Under the pieces are notes generated by a model that had not been told where the DNA came from, searched no databases, and saw nothing but the letters and a program-made list of their open reading frames with translations. A DNA stretch of 64,000 nt, from positions 2,170,001 to 2,234,000 of the forward strand of contig NZ_LT629696.1 of NCBI RefSeq assembly GCF_900100265.1, in the 5' to 3' direction. The DNA comes from Leifsonia sp. 466MF. Lineage in GTDB: Bacteria; Actinomycetota; Actinomycetes; Actinomycetales; Microbacteriaceae. Of the stretch, positions 27,947 to 35,559 are shown piece by piece. The translations under genes and the position numbers were made by a program. Numbering within the stretch: position 1 is the first letter of the stretch; the number at the start of each line of letters is the position of its first letter.

Positions 27947-29101
27947 CTAGACGGTCAGCGAGAGCGCCAGGGTCGCGAGGACGACCGTGACCGGCGCCAC
28001 GATCAGCCCGAGGAGCATGTACCGGCTCCAGCGGATCTCCACGTCGAACGACGTCAGCCGCTGGTGCCAGAGCAGGGTCGCGAGCGACGCCCACGGCGTG
28101 ATCAGCGGACCTGCGTTGACGCCGATCAGCAGCGCCGCCAGCCGCGCAGGGGTGTCGGCCACCGGCTCCAGAGCCAGGTATGCGGGCAGGTTGTCGATGG
28201 CGTTCGCGCCGACCAGCCCGGTCAGCGACAGGCGCAGCAGGGCCAGCGGCGACTCCCCCGTGCCCGAGACCGTCGCCATGAGCGTGGCGAGGCCGGCTGC
28301 GTGGAGCGCCTCGATGAACAGGAAGAGGCCGGAGGCGAGCAGCACCAGTTGCCAGGGCACCAGCCCGAACCGCAGCACCTGCCGGCGGCGGAACAGGAAG
28401 ACCACGCCGAGGACGACCGCGGCGATGCTCGTCGGCAGCCACACCGGCAGACCCGAGACGAGAAGCGGGACGAGCGCGACGACCACGGCGCCGGAGATCC
28501 AGAACAGCACCGGGTCCTCGATGCCGTCCTCCTCGCCCGTCTCGTACCGGACCAGCAGCGACTTCCGCGCGATCACGAACACGACGACCATCGGCACGAT
28601 CATCGCCACCAGCGCGGGCGCCAGCATGAGGGCCGCGAAGGCCGCAGGGGTGGGGTCGCCCATGGCGTGCTGGGCCAGCAGGTTGGTGAGGTTGGAGACC
28701 GGGAGCAGCAGGGATCCGGCGTTCGCCATCCACACGGTCGTCAACGCGAACGGCAGCGGGTTGAGCCCGGCGTGCCGCGCCATGACGATGACCACGGGCG
28801 TGAGCAGCACCGCTGTGGTGTCGAGCGACAGGAAGATCGTGCTGAGCGCGGCGACCACGACGACCAGCAGCCAGAGCACCCAGGCGCGCCCCCGCCCCCA
28901 GCGCGCCGTCTGCTGCGCGAGGACGGTGAAGACGCCGGCTTCCGCCGCGAGTTCCGTCACGACCGTGATGGCGACGACGAACAGCAGGATGGGCCACACG
29001 CGGTCCCACAGCTCGACGGCCTCAGGGACGGGCAGCAGCCCGGTGGCCACGGCGATTCCGCCGAGCACGAGGAGCACGGCGCCCACGATCGCGGTGCGCA
29101 T
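27947..29101 (-). CDS. ArsB/SLC13-type ion-transporter permease
   Basis: 384 residues with about 10-11 membrane helices. LSLDTTAVLLTPVVIVMAR and the paired MANAGSLLLPVSNLTNLL segment are the two re-entrant motifs of the ion-transporter superfamily (ArsB, NhaD, DASS). The second (NLTNLL) resembles arsenite and citrate carriers. It could export arsenite or import dicarboxylates; no ars genes or arsR lie nearby, so arsenic resistance is not supported by context. It is transcribed alone, divergent from the small gene at 29.16 kb. Confidence 0.8.
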   Translation of the reverse strand: MRTAIVGAVLLVLGGIAVATGLLPVPEAVELWDRVWPILLFVVAITVVTELAAEAGVFTVLAQQTARWGRGRAWVLWLLVVVVAALSTIFLSLDTTAVLLTPVVIVMARHAGLNPLPFALTTVWMANAGSLLLPVSNLTNLLAQHAMGDPTPAAFAALMLAPALVAMIVPMVVVFVIARKSLLVRYETGEEDGIEDPVLFWISGAVVVALVPLLVSGLPVWLPTSIAAVVLGVVFLFRRRQVLRFGLVPWQLVLLASGLFLFIEALHAAGLATLMATVSGTGESPLALLRLSLTGLVGANAIDNLPAYLALEPVADTPARLAALLIGVNAGPLITPWASLATLLWHQRLTSFDVEIRWSRYMLLGLIVAPVTVVLATLALSLTV

Positions 29102-29163
29102 CCTCCTCCTCCCGGTCCCGACTTTGGAAGCGTACGCTACGGGACGACCCCGAAAGGACCGGC

Positions 29164-29382
29164 ATGCGCAAGTACCTCTTCAACGGAGCCGTGATCAGTG
29201 CGGCGATCGGCCTGTGGACCACCATCCAGTCGTCCAAGAGCGGACCGCGCGACTGGCGCATCCCGCTGATGTGGATCAACGCGGCGATCTCGCTGACGCT
29301 GGCGATCGGAGCGGTGCTGCAGGAGTCGAAGGAGGCGTCCGAGCGCGAATCCACCCCCCTCGGTTCGCGAAAAGGGCGTTGA
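29164..29382 (+). CDS. small two-helix membrane protein, unknown
   Basis: 72 residues. Two short hydrophobic stretches (FNGAVISAAIGLWTTI and MWINAAISLTLAIGAVL) flank a basic turn, and the C-terminus is charged. GAAAGGA precedes the ATG with good spacing, which supports it as real. Nothing identifies its role; it is divergent from the permease gene. Confidence 0.65.
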   Translation: MRKYLFNGAVISAAIGLWTTIQSSKSGPRDWRIPLMWINAAISLTLAIGAVLQESKEASERESTPLGSRKGR

Positions 29383-29410
29383 CCCGCTGATTTCCGCCGA
29401 AATCCCCGGC

Positions 29411-29456
29411 GTGTTGCGCCGTGTCGCAACACATGTGTCCAGGACACTTGTATACA
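29411..29456 (+). promoter_or_regulatory. stacked palindromes and -10 box before the 163-residue gene
   Basis: GTGTTGCG and CGCAACAC (29411-29418, 29425-29432) form one palindrome; GTGTCC-A-GGACAC (29435-29447) forms a second; TTGTATACAA (29449-29458) forms a third containing a TATACA -10 candidate (29451-29456). Such stacking suggests regulator binding over the promoter of the gene at 29482. No regulator gene is adjacent. Confidence 0.5.
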
Positions 29457-29481
29457 ACGGTGAACCTGGAAGGGGTGCGCG

Positions 29482-29973
29482 ATGTTTGGTCGGAGGCGAC
29501 ACGCTGCGGCAGTGCCGGCGGCTCCTGTTCCGCAGCTGACGGACGCCCAGATCCTCGAGCTCGTGCACACCAAGGTGGCGGAGCTCATCGGCGAGAAGGG
29601 CGAGTGGACTGTGGTCCGCCGCGCTCACGACGACACCGACACCATCTTCCACTCGATCCTCGCCCAGTCGGTCTCGGTCGGCATCGCCGCCGCGATCGCA
29701 GAGGCCCGTCGTCGTCTCGAGGCCGGTGAGAGCCTCACCGAGCCGCAGCACCTGGCCGCGGCCGTCGCGGACGAGCCCGTCGTCGTCACGGCCGAGGTCG
29801 TCGAGACCGCGGCCGCCGCACCTGTCGTCGAGACCGCTGCCGCAGAGGTTGCGACGCCGGAGGCCGAGCCCGCCGCCTTCGGCTGGGAGCCCGCGCCGAT
29901 CACGCAGTGGACGGACCTCCGCAAGCCGGTCACCGGCGAGTTCCCGGTCGTCTCGCACCGCTCCGCGGCCTGA
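29482..29973 (+). CDS. hypothetical protein with Ala/Val/Glu-rich C-terminal half
   Basis: 163 residues, no signal peptide or membrane helix. The N-terminal 80 residues are a plausible folded domain (LTDAQILELVHTKVAELIGE, then an HDDTDTIFHSILAQSVSVGIAAAI helix). After it comes a low-complexity run of VVETAAA-type repeats and a Trp-containing tail (FGWEPAPITQW). GGAAGGGG stands 6 bases before the ATG. No family is recognised. A palindrome-rich promoter suggests regulated expression. Confidence 0.65.
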   Translation: MFGRRRHAAAVPAAPVPQLTDAQILELVHTKVAELIGEKGEWTVVRRAHDDTDTIFHSILAQSVSVGIAAAIAEARRRLEAGESLTEPQHLAAAVADEPVVVTAEVVETAAAAPVVETAAAEVATPEAEPAAFGWEPAPITQWTDLRKPVTGEFPVVSHRSAA

Positions 29974-29981
29974 GCCGGCCG

Positions 29982-30029
29982 GATCGGTCCACTCCCCGAT
30001 CGACCCACTCCCGGATCAGCCCACTCCCC
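29982..30029. repeat. three tandem 16-bp repeats
   Basis: Three adjacent copies of GATCNNYCCACTCCCS (29982-29997, 29998-30013, 30014-30029), with a fourth partial copy starting GATCAACTC. They fill the gap between the stops of the convergent 163-residue gene and zwf. They may affect termination or simply reflect slippage. Confidence 0.8.
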
Positions 30030-30031
30030 GA

Positions 30032-31408
30032 TCAACTCAGCGGCGCCCAGTCCTCCGGACCCTCCGACCCTGCCGGATACTCCTCCAGCGGCACGCGATC
30101 GTCGTGCCACGCGGTCAGCACCGGCTCCACGATCCGCCAGCACTCCACGGCCGTGTCCGCGCGCACCGACAGCGACGGGTCCCCGTCGAGGATGCCCTCC
30201 AGCACCTCGCCGTAGGCCAGCAGCGCACCGGGACCGAAGTCGGCGGTCAGACTGGCACGCTCCAGCTCGTACGGGTTGTCGGTGCCGTTGATGTTGATGT
30301 CCAGGGACATCGAATCCGGGGCGAACATCAGCCGCAGCTGGGCCGGCTCGGTCGCGCCCTTCAGCCCGGTCGGCACGTGCTGGGCCGGCACGAAGGTGAT
30401 GACCATCTCGCGTCGGCGGCTGCCGAGGGCCTTACCCGACCGGAGGGTGAACGGCACGCCCTTCCAGCGCCACGTGTCCACCTGCAGCGTGACCTCGGCC
30501 AGGGTCTCCGTCTCCCGCTTCGGGTCGACGCCGCTCTCGTCGGCGTAGGCCGGCAGGGTCTTGCCGTCGATCTCCCCCGCCGCGTAGCGGGCTCGCCTGC
30601 TCGCAGTCACCGGGTCGCCGCCCCACACCTTCGTCGCACGCAGCACCAGCTGCTTGGCGTCGCGCAGGTCCGCCTCGCCCAGCGTCGACGGCGGCTCCAT
30701 GGCCAGCACCGCCATGACCTGCAGCAGGTGGCTCTGGATCATATCGATGAGGGCGCCGGCGCCGTCGTAGTAACGCGCGCGTCCCTCCAGGGCCAGCGTC
30801 TCGTCGTAGACGACGTCGACGCGCTCGATGTGCAGACCGTCCCAGAGCGGCTCCAGGATGCTGTTCGCGAACCGCACGCCGAGGATGTTGAGCACGCTGG
30901 AACGCCCCAGGAAATGATCGACGCGGTGGATCTGGTCCTCCGGGACGAGCTTCGCCAGCTGCGCGTTCAGGCGGATGGCGCTCTGGCGGTCCGTGCCGAA
31001 CGGCTTCTCGAGGGCCAGCGTGAGACCCTTCGGCAGGTCGAACGTGCCGAGCGCGTCGCACGCCTTCGCCGTCACGGCCGGCGGAAGGGCGAAGTACAGC
31101 GCCGGGACGCCGTCCACACTCGCGAGAAGCGACTTCAGGTCGTCCGCGCTCGTGGCGTCGCCCTTCACATAGCGGGTGCCGGCGAGCAGACGCTCCACCG
31201 CATCCCCCTTCGCGTCGACCGTCGCGAACGACGTCGTGACGATCTTCCGCCACGCGTCGTCGTCGAGGTCGTCACTGCTCGAACCCACCAGGGCGAACGC
31301 GCGATCCGGCTGATCGGTGAGCAACTGTCCGATGGCGGGGAGCAGGAGCCGTGACGTGAGGTCGCCGGATGCTCCGAGAATCACAAGAGTGTCCACGGAC
31401 TGCGTCAT
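30032..31408 (-). CDS. zwf: glucose-6-phosphate 1-dehydrogenase (short, isolated form)
   Basis: 458 residues from the ATG at 31408. The NADP fold motif ILGASGDLTSRLLLPA is near the N-terminus, and the active-site segment is HRVDHFLGR (family RIDHYLGK). The enzyme opens the oxidative pentose phosphate pathway and supplies NADPH. It is about 50 residues shorter than typical actinobacterial Zwf, and it is not next to opcA, pgl, tal or tkt as usual, so it may be a second paralog. A GTG at 31417 is an alternative start. A TACTGT box 7 bases before the ATG suggests a leaderless mRNA. Confidence 0.9.
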   Translation of the reverse strand: MTQSVDTLVILGASGDLTSRLLLPAIGQLLTDQPDRAFALVGSSSDDLDDDAWRKIVTTSFATVDAKGDAVERLLAGTRYVKGDATSADDLKSLLASVDGVPALYFALPPAVTAKACDALGTFDLPKGLTLALEKPFGTDRQSAIRLNAQLAKLVPEDQIHRVDHFLGRSSVLNILGVRFANSILEPLWDGLHIERVDVVYDETLALEGRARYYDGAGALIDMIQSHLLQVMAVLAMEPPSTLGEADLRDAKQLVLRATKVWGGDPVTASRRARYAAGEIDGKTLPAYADESGVDPKRETETLAEVTLQVDTWRWKGVPFTLRSGKALGSRRREMVITFVPAQHVPTGLKGATEPAQLRLMFAPDSMSLDININGTDNPYELERASLTADFGPGALLAYGEVLEGILDGDPSLSVRADTAVECWRIVEPVLTAWHDDRVPLEEYPAGSEGPEDWAPLS

Positions 31409-31415
31409 GCCGTTC

Positions 31416-31421
31416 ACAGTA
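31416..31421 (-). promoter_or_regulatory. -10 box of a leaderless zwf promoter
   Basis: TACTGT on the minus strand, 7 bases before the zwf ATG. The whole divergent gap to the GH15 ATG is 29 bases, so any -35 box lies within or beyond the GH15 start. Confidence 0.4.
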
Positions 31422-31425
31422 CGTC

Positions 31426-31431
31426 CATACT
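31426..31431 (+). promoter_or_regulatory. possible -10 box of the GH15 operon
   Basis: CATACT, 6 bases before the GH15 ATG at 31438. The match is weak (4 of 6). It overlaps the upstream region of the divergent zwf -10 box, so the two promoters would compete. Confidence 0.3.
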
Positions 31432-31437
31432 GGGAAT

Positions 31438-33213
31438 ATGTCGCTCCCCATCGAGGATTACGCCCTGATCAGTGACTGCTTCACCGGGGCCCTTGTCGGG
31501 AAGGACGGAAGCATCGACTGGCTGTGCCTGCCCCGCTACGACTCGCAGTCCATGTTCGGCGCCCTCCTCGGCACCGAGGACCACGGCCGCTGGCTCGTCG
31601 CCCCGGAGGACGCCTCGGCAACCAGCACGCGTCAGTACGAGAAGGACACGATGATCCTCGTCACGCGGTGGCGCACCGCGGACGGCGAGGTCGAGGTCGT
31701 TGATGTAATGCCGATGGGCGATCACCGCGCCGACATCATCCGCCGCGTCCGCGGTGTCAGCGGCACGGTGCGGATGCGCCAGGACCTGCGCATCCGGTTC
31801 GGGTACGCGACGGCCATCCCCTGGGTCCGCCAGGACAAGTCCGAGCGGCCGCACGCCCTCATCGCGGTCGCCGGGCCTGACGCGATCGTCGTGCGCGGTT
31901 CCGAGCTGCACGCGGCGAACCACTCGCATGAGGGGTCGTTCACGGTTCGCGCCGGCCAGACCGTCGACCTCGTGCTCACCTGGTTCCCCTCGCATCGCGA
32001 CGCCCCGCCCGCGCTCGACGTCGAGAAGGCGCTGCAGCACACCCGCGAGTGGTGGACCGACTGGGCAAGCGGCTGTGCGCACGATGGGCCGTACCGCGAC
32101 GAGGTCGTGCGGTCGCTGCTCCTCCTCCGCGCGCTCTCGCACCTGGAGACCGGCGGCATCGTCGCCGCGGCCACGACATCCCTCCCCGAGGCGTTCGGCG
32201 GTCAGCGCAACTGGGACTACCGCTACGTGTGGCTGCGGGACGCCTCGCTCACCATCGGCGTGCTCCTCGATCACGGCTACAACGACTACGTCGACCACTG
32301 GCGCGACTGGCTCCTCCGCGCGATCGCCGGCGACCCGGGCGATGTCCAGATCATGTACGGGCTCGCCGGGGAGCGCGACCTCGCCGAGCGGATCATCGAC
32401 AGCCTGCCCGGATACCAGGGCGCGCATCCCGTGCGGATCGGCAACGGCGCATCCACTCAGTTCCAGGCGGACGTGATCGGCGAGGTGATGCTCGGCCTCG
32501 ACCGCGGCCGCCGCGCGGGAAACGCCGAGACCCGCTTCTCGTGGGCACTCCAGCGCGCGCTGATGGGCTACCTGGAGCAGCACTGGCGCGACCCGGACCA
32601 CGGTATCTGGGAGATCCGCGACAAGCCGCAGCAGTTCACGCACTCGCGCGCGCTCGTCTGGGCGGCGTTCGACTGCGCCATCCGCGGCGTCGAGGAGTAC
32701 GGCCTCGACGGCCCGGTCGAACGCTGGAAGCGCGAGCGCGACGCCATCCGCGCCGACATCGAGGCGAACGGCTGGGATCCGCACCGCGGCACCTATGTGC
32801 AGCACTACGGCACGACCGCCGTGGACGCCTCGCTGCTGCAGCTGGCGCAGGTCGGGTATGTCGACGCGGACGACCCGCGGATGCTCGGCACCGTGCGCGC
32901 ACTCGAGGAGGATCTGCTGCGCGACGGCCTGCTGCTGCGCTACCGCACCGAATCCGGAGTGGATGGGCTGCCGCCCGGGGAGCATCCCTTCCTGGCCTGC
33001 TCGTTCTGGCTGGTCGAGCAGTACGCCCGCTCCGGCCGTGTTCAGGACGCGACGCGGCTCATGGACCGGCTGGTCGGTCTGGCGAACGATGTCGGTATGC
33101 TCTCCGAGGAATACGACGTCGATGGCCGCTCCCACGCGGGCAACACACCGCAGGCGCTTACCCACCTGGCGCTGGTGCGGGCAGCGGACGCGATCGCGGA
33201 GGCAACCGGATGA
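31438..33213 (+). CDS. glycoside hydrolase family 15 (trehalase/glucoamylase type)
   Basis: 591 residues, no signal peptide, so cytoplasmic. The N-terminal [20 protein letters not shown] and [10 protein letters not shown] and the (alpha/alpha)6 barrel motif [17 protein letters not shown] are those of GH15. Catalytic glutamates are expected in the [11 protein letters not shown] and TLSEEYD-like regions. Actinobacterial cytosolic GH15 enzymes include trehalases, which would match the otsAB genes in this window; glucan 1,4-alpha-glucosidase is the alternative. Its stop overlaps the clpS start (ATGA). A second GH15 gene lies at 48.0-49.9 kb. Confidence 0.88.
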   Translation: MSLPIEDYALISDCFTGALVGKDGSIDWLCLPRYDSQSMFGALLGTEDHGRWLVAPEDASATSTRQYEKDTMILVTRWRTADGEVEVVDVMPMGDHRADIIRRVRGVSGTVRMRQDLRIRFGYATAIPWVRQDKSERPHALIAVAGPDAIVVRGSELHAANHSHEGSFTVRAGQTVDLVLTWFPSHRDAPPALDVEKALQHTREWWTDWASGCAHDGPYRDEVVRSLLLLRALSHLETGGIVAAATTSLPEAFGGQRNWDYRYVWLRDASLTIGVLLDHGYNDYVDHWRDWLLRAIAGDPGDVQIMYGLAGERDLAERIIDSLPGYQGAHPVRIGNGASTQFQADVIGEVMLGLDRGRRAGNAETRFSWALQRALMGYLEQHWRDPDHGIWEIRDKPQQFTHSRALVWAAFDCAIRGVEEYGLDGPVERWKRERDAIRADIEANGWDPHRGTYVQHYGTTAVDASLLQLAQVGYVDADDPRMLGTVRALEEDLLRDGLLLRYRTESGVDGLPPGEHPFLACSFWLVEQYARSGRVQDATRLMDRLVGLANDVGMLSEEYDVDGRSHAGNTPQALTHLALVRAADAIAEATG

Positions 33214-33512
33214 CCGACGCCGGCACTCTGGAGCAGACCGGAACGCGAGAGCAGACGGATGAGCTTCTCGAACTCGGCTCGCCGTGGGTGACGATCGTCT
33301 GGAACGACCCCGTCAACCTGATGAGCTATGTGACCTACGTGTTCCAGACGTACTTCGGCTTCCCCAAGGCAGAGGCGGAGCGGCGCATGATGCTGGTGCA
33401 CACGGAGGGCCGCGCGGTCGTCGCGACGGGCACCCGCGAGGAGATGGAACGGCACGTGGAGGCCATGCACGAGTACGGCCTGTGGGCGACGCTGCAGAAG
33501 GCGGACGCGTGA
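33210..33512 (+). CDS. clpS: ATP-dependent Clp protease adaptor ClpS
   Basis: 100 residues. The core shows [15 protein letters not shown] and [22 protein letters not shown], the ClpS signatures that contact N-degrons and the ClpC/ClpA N-domain. It delivers N-end-rule substrates to the Clp protease. The ATG overlaps the GH15 stop, and the stop overlaps the next start (GTGA), so it is translationally coupled on both sides. Lying downstream of a trehalase-type gene is unusual. Confidence 0.95.
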   Translation: MTDAGTLEQTGTREQTDELLELGSPWVTIVWNDPVNLMSYVTYVFQTYFGFPKAEAERRMMLVHTEGRAVVATGTREEMERHVEAMHEYGLWATLQKADA

Positions 33513-34015
33513 TCCCGTTCCACCGGCGGCGGCGCGACGGTCGGGTGGTCGCCTCCTTCACCGCGGACGAAGCGCGGCTGCTGCTGTCGCTCGCCGACGA
33601 GGCGGCCGGGCTGGCGCGTGCCGCCGCGACCCCCGACGGACCGCAGGCGGACCCCGCGCTCGGGCGCCTGCTGCCCGACGCGTATCCGGACGACCCGGAG
33701 GCGTCGGCGGAGTTCCGCCGCTTCACCGCGGAGGGGCTCGCCGACCGCAAGGAGCACAACGCGCGGCTGATGGCGCGGACGCTCGGCGAGCCGGCCGGCA
33801 GACGGACCGAGGTAGCGCTCGACGACGCCGAGGCGAGCGCGTGGCTGCGGACGATCACCGACCTCCGGCTGGTCCTCGCGGCGCGGCTCGGCATCCACGA
33901 GGACGGCGACGAGGGCGACATCCACGACGAGGAGTCGGCGATGCAGCGCGCGGTCTACGACTGGCTGGCCGCGGTGCAGGAGTTCCTCGTGCTGGCGCTC
34001 CGTCCCCGTCGCTGA
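33509..34015 (+). CDS. DUF2017 family protein
   Basis: 168 residues starting at a GTG that overlaps the clpS stop. It contains [20 protein letters not shown] at the N-terminus, [19 protein letters not shown], and a C-terminal helix around [21 protein letters not shown]2017 genes follow clpS in most actinobacteria, which suggests a role linked to ClpS-dependent proteolysis, but no biochemical function is established. Confidence 0.9.
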   Translation: MIPFHRRRRDGRVVASFTADEARLLLSLADEAAGLARAAATPDGPQADPALGRLLPDAYPDDPEASAEFRRFTAEGLADRKEHNARLMARTLGEPAGRRTEVALDDAEASAWLRTITDLRLVLAARLGIHEDGDEGDIHDEESAMQRAVYDWLAAVQEFLVLALRPRR

Positions 34016-34020
34016 CGCGC

Positions 34021-34239
34021 GCCGCCGGAAACGGAGGTGGATGCGGGCGAAACCCGGTCCGGGGAGCCTCCGTTTCCCTCCTCGCGCCGGCGCGTCGTCT
34101 CCCTTCTCCTCCCTTTCCAACGCCGCCGGAAACGGAGGAGAAACGCCCGGTCGATCGGTTTTTTCGCCGGGGACGGAGGGGATGCGGCCGGGATCAGGCC
34201 CGATGACCTCCGTTTCCGACGGCGTCGGAAAGGGAGGTC
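34021..34239. repeat. cluster of palindromic GGAAACGGAGG repeats
   Basis: The 237-base gap between DUF2017 and the baeRF gene is almost filled by inverted copies of one core. GGAAACGGAGG (34027-34037) faces CCTCCGTTTCC (34067-34077). TTCTCCTCCCTTTCC faces GGAAACGGAGGAGAA around 34104-34142, with one mismatch. The last unit (34205-34239) is a near-perfect 17-bp-arm palindrome containing CCTCCGTTTCC and GGAAAGGGAGG. No ORF, terminal T run or regular spacer is present. It looks like a REP/BIME-type element. It is related to the palindrome at 5927-5977. Confidence 0.8.
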
Positions 34240-34252
34240 ACACGGAGCGACG

Positions 34253-35374
34253 TCAGACCGGGAAGCGGACCGCGGCAGCGGCCGCGCCGCCGCCCGGCAC
34301 GTCCTCCGCCCGGAGCGCATAGACCTTCGCCTTCGAGGCGAGCGCGCGGCGGAGGATCTCATCCACCACGCCGTACTCGCCCGGGGTGTCGTCATCGCCG
34401 AACGTGATCGCGCCGGTCTCGTCGTCGACGGTGCCCGGCACCCTGCGGTCGATGTCGATGACGAGCGACTCGACCGCGCCGAAGGTCGCGGCGCGCGCGA
34501 TGTCGCTGAGATCGACGAGGGCCGTCCCGGCGGCGATGCGCGCCTCGTACGTCTCGCGGAGCGCGGCGACCTTGCTCGCGTACAGCCGGTCGAGCACGCC
34601 GCGCGCGGCTGCCGCCAGCTCCTCGTCGGTCTTGTCCTCCGGATTGCCGCCGATCACCTCGGAGACGAGGTGCGGATGCTCCCCCGCCCCCTTGAAGATG
34701 CCCAGCAGCGGCTCCGCGGCGGCGAGGATGAGCGGCTCGGTCGAGTTGGCGAGCAGCGGGTGCAGGGCGCGCTCGATCGCCTGCACGTACTCCAGCATCC
34801 GCACCTTGTGCCCTTCGGAGCCCTGGATGCGCCCGTCGGCCTGCCGTCCACTGATCGACGGAAGCCCGACGGCCGAGGCCGCATCCGTCGGCATCCCCGG
34901 CACGTCGATCCGCTCGGGCGACTGGTCGGGCGTGATCCGCAGCAGGCGCACCGAGTTGCCTGCGAGGGCGAGGATGAGCGCGGTCTGCGGGAACGTGAGC
35001 GCACGCAGCAACGGCTTCACGTAGAAGCGGTCCGCGATCTCGCACGCGGTGGTCAGCCGGTTCGGTAGGCGGAAGGTCTCTGCCAGCTCGCCGTCGAGGA
35101 ACACCGCGAGCGACCGCGACTGGTAGCGCCAGAAGTCGCGGTCGTCGAGGATCCGCTCCCCCTCGGCCTGGATGGTCTGCATGCGCGACCGCGGCACCTC
35201 GAGCTTCTCGAGTGCCCGCTGGGCCGACGCCAGGTGGTTCTTCAGCTCGATGCGGGCGCGGTCGGCCTCGGCCGGGGTCGTCCCGGTCGGCAGGTAGACG
35301 CTGACGCATCCGGGCTGCCGGAAGCCGGCTATCCGTTCGACGTCGGCCTGGGTCGGGATGTCCTTGTACTCCAC
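34253..35374 (-). CDS. baeRF-family protein (bacterial archaeo-eukaryotic release factor-like)
   Basis: 373 residues, cytoplasmic. The order of motifs fits the baeRF superfamily: an early VSVYLPTGTTPAEADRARIELKN segment, a middle SLAVFLDGE and RLLRITPD region of the eRF1-domain-2-like fold, and a C-terminal eL30-like domain (VYALRAEDVPGGGAAAAAVRF). Relatives such as Vms1 release peptides from stalled peptidyl-tRNA; for the bacterial members this is only proposed. The exact baeRF subfamily cannot be fixed here. The gene stands alone between the repeat cluster and the sugar operon. Confidence 0.65.
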   Translation of the reverse strand: MEYKDIPTQADVERIAGFRQPGCVSVYLPTGTTPAEADRARIELKNHLASAQRALEKLEVPRSRMQTIQAEGERILDDRDFWRYQSRSLAVFLDGELAETFRLPNRLTTACEIADRFYVKPLLRALTFPQTALILALAGNSVRLLRITPDQSPERIDVPGMPTDAASAVGLPSISGRQADGRIQGSEGHKVRMLEYVQAIERALHPLLANSTEPLILAAAEPLLGIFKGAGEHPHLVSEVIGGNPEDKTDEELAAAARGVLDRLYASKVAALRETYEARIAAGTALVDLSDIARAATFGAVESLVIDIDRRVPGTVDDETGAITFGDDDTPGEYGVVDEILRRALASKAKVYALRAEDVPGGGAAAAAVRFPV

Positions 35375-35466
35375 GGAAGTCCTCCTGCCCCGCCGTCATG
35401 GCGTGGTCGATCGCGGTACGGTGCGGCCAGTCTCGTCGCGCGACAGGGGCCTTCACAAGACTCACG

Positions 35467-35511
35467 TTGACTTTTGCCGCCAGCGCGCCTACCGTCCTTT
35501 AAACCGGTTTA
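35467..35511 (+). promoter_or_regulatory. promoter and LacI-type operator of the GH130 sugar operon
   Basis: TTGACT (35467-35472), a 17-base spacer and TACCGT (35490-35495) form a good promoter. The perfect palindrome TAAACCGGTTTA (35500-35511), with the central CG typical of LacI-family sites, covers the expected start of transcription. The LacI gene is the second gene of the operon, so autoregulation is likely. Confidence 0.75.
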
Positions 35512-35559
35512 GATAATGACCCCCGCTCGGGGGCCGCTCCACCATGAGGGGTCGCGACG

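Noticed and set aside
27947..29101. Arsenic-resistance locus
   Set aside because: The permease motif is shared by several ion-transporter families, and no arsR, arsC, arsA or metal-responsive operator is nearby.
34021..34239. Repeat cluster considered as a CRISPR array
   Set aside because: The units are inverted rather than direct, the spacing is irregular, there are no uniform spacers and no cas gene.
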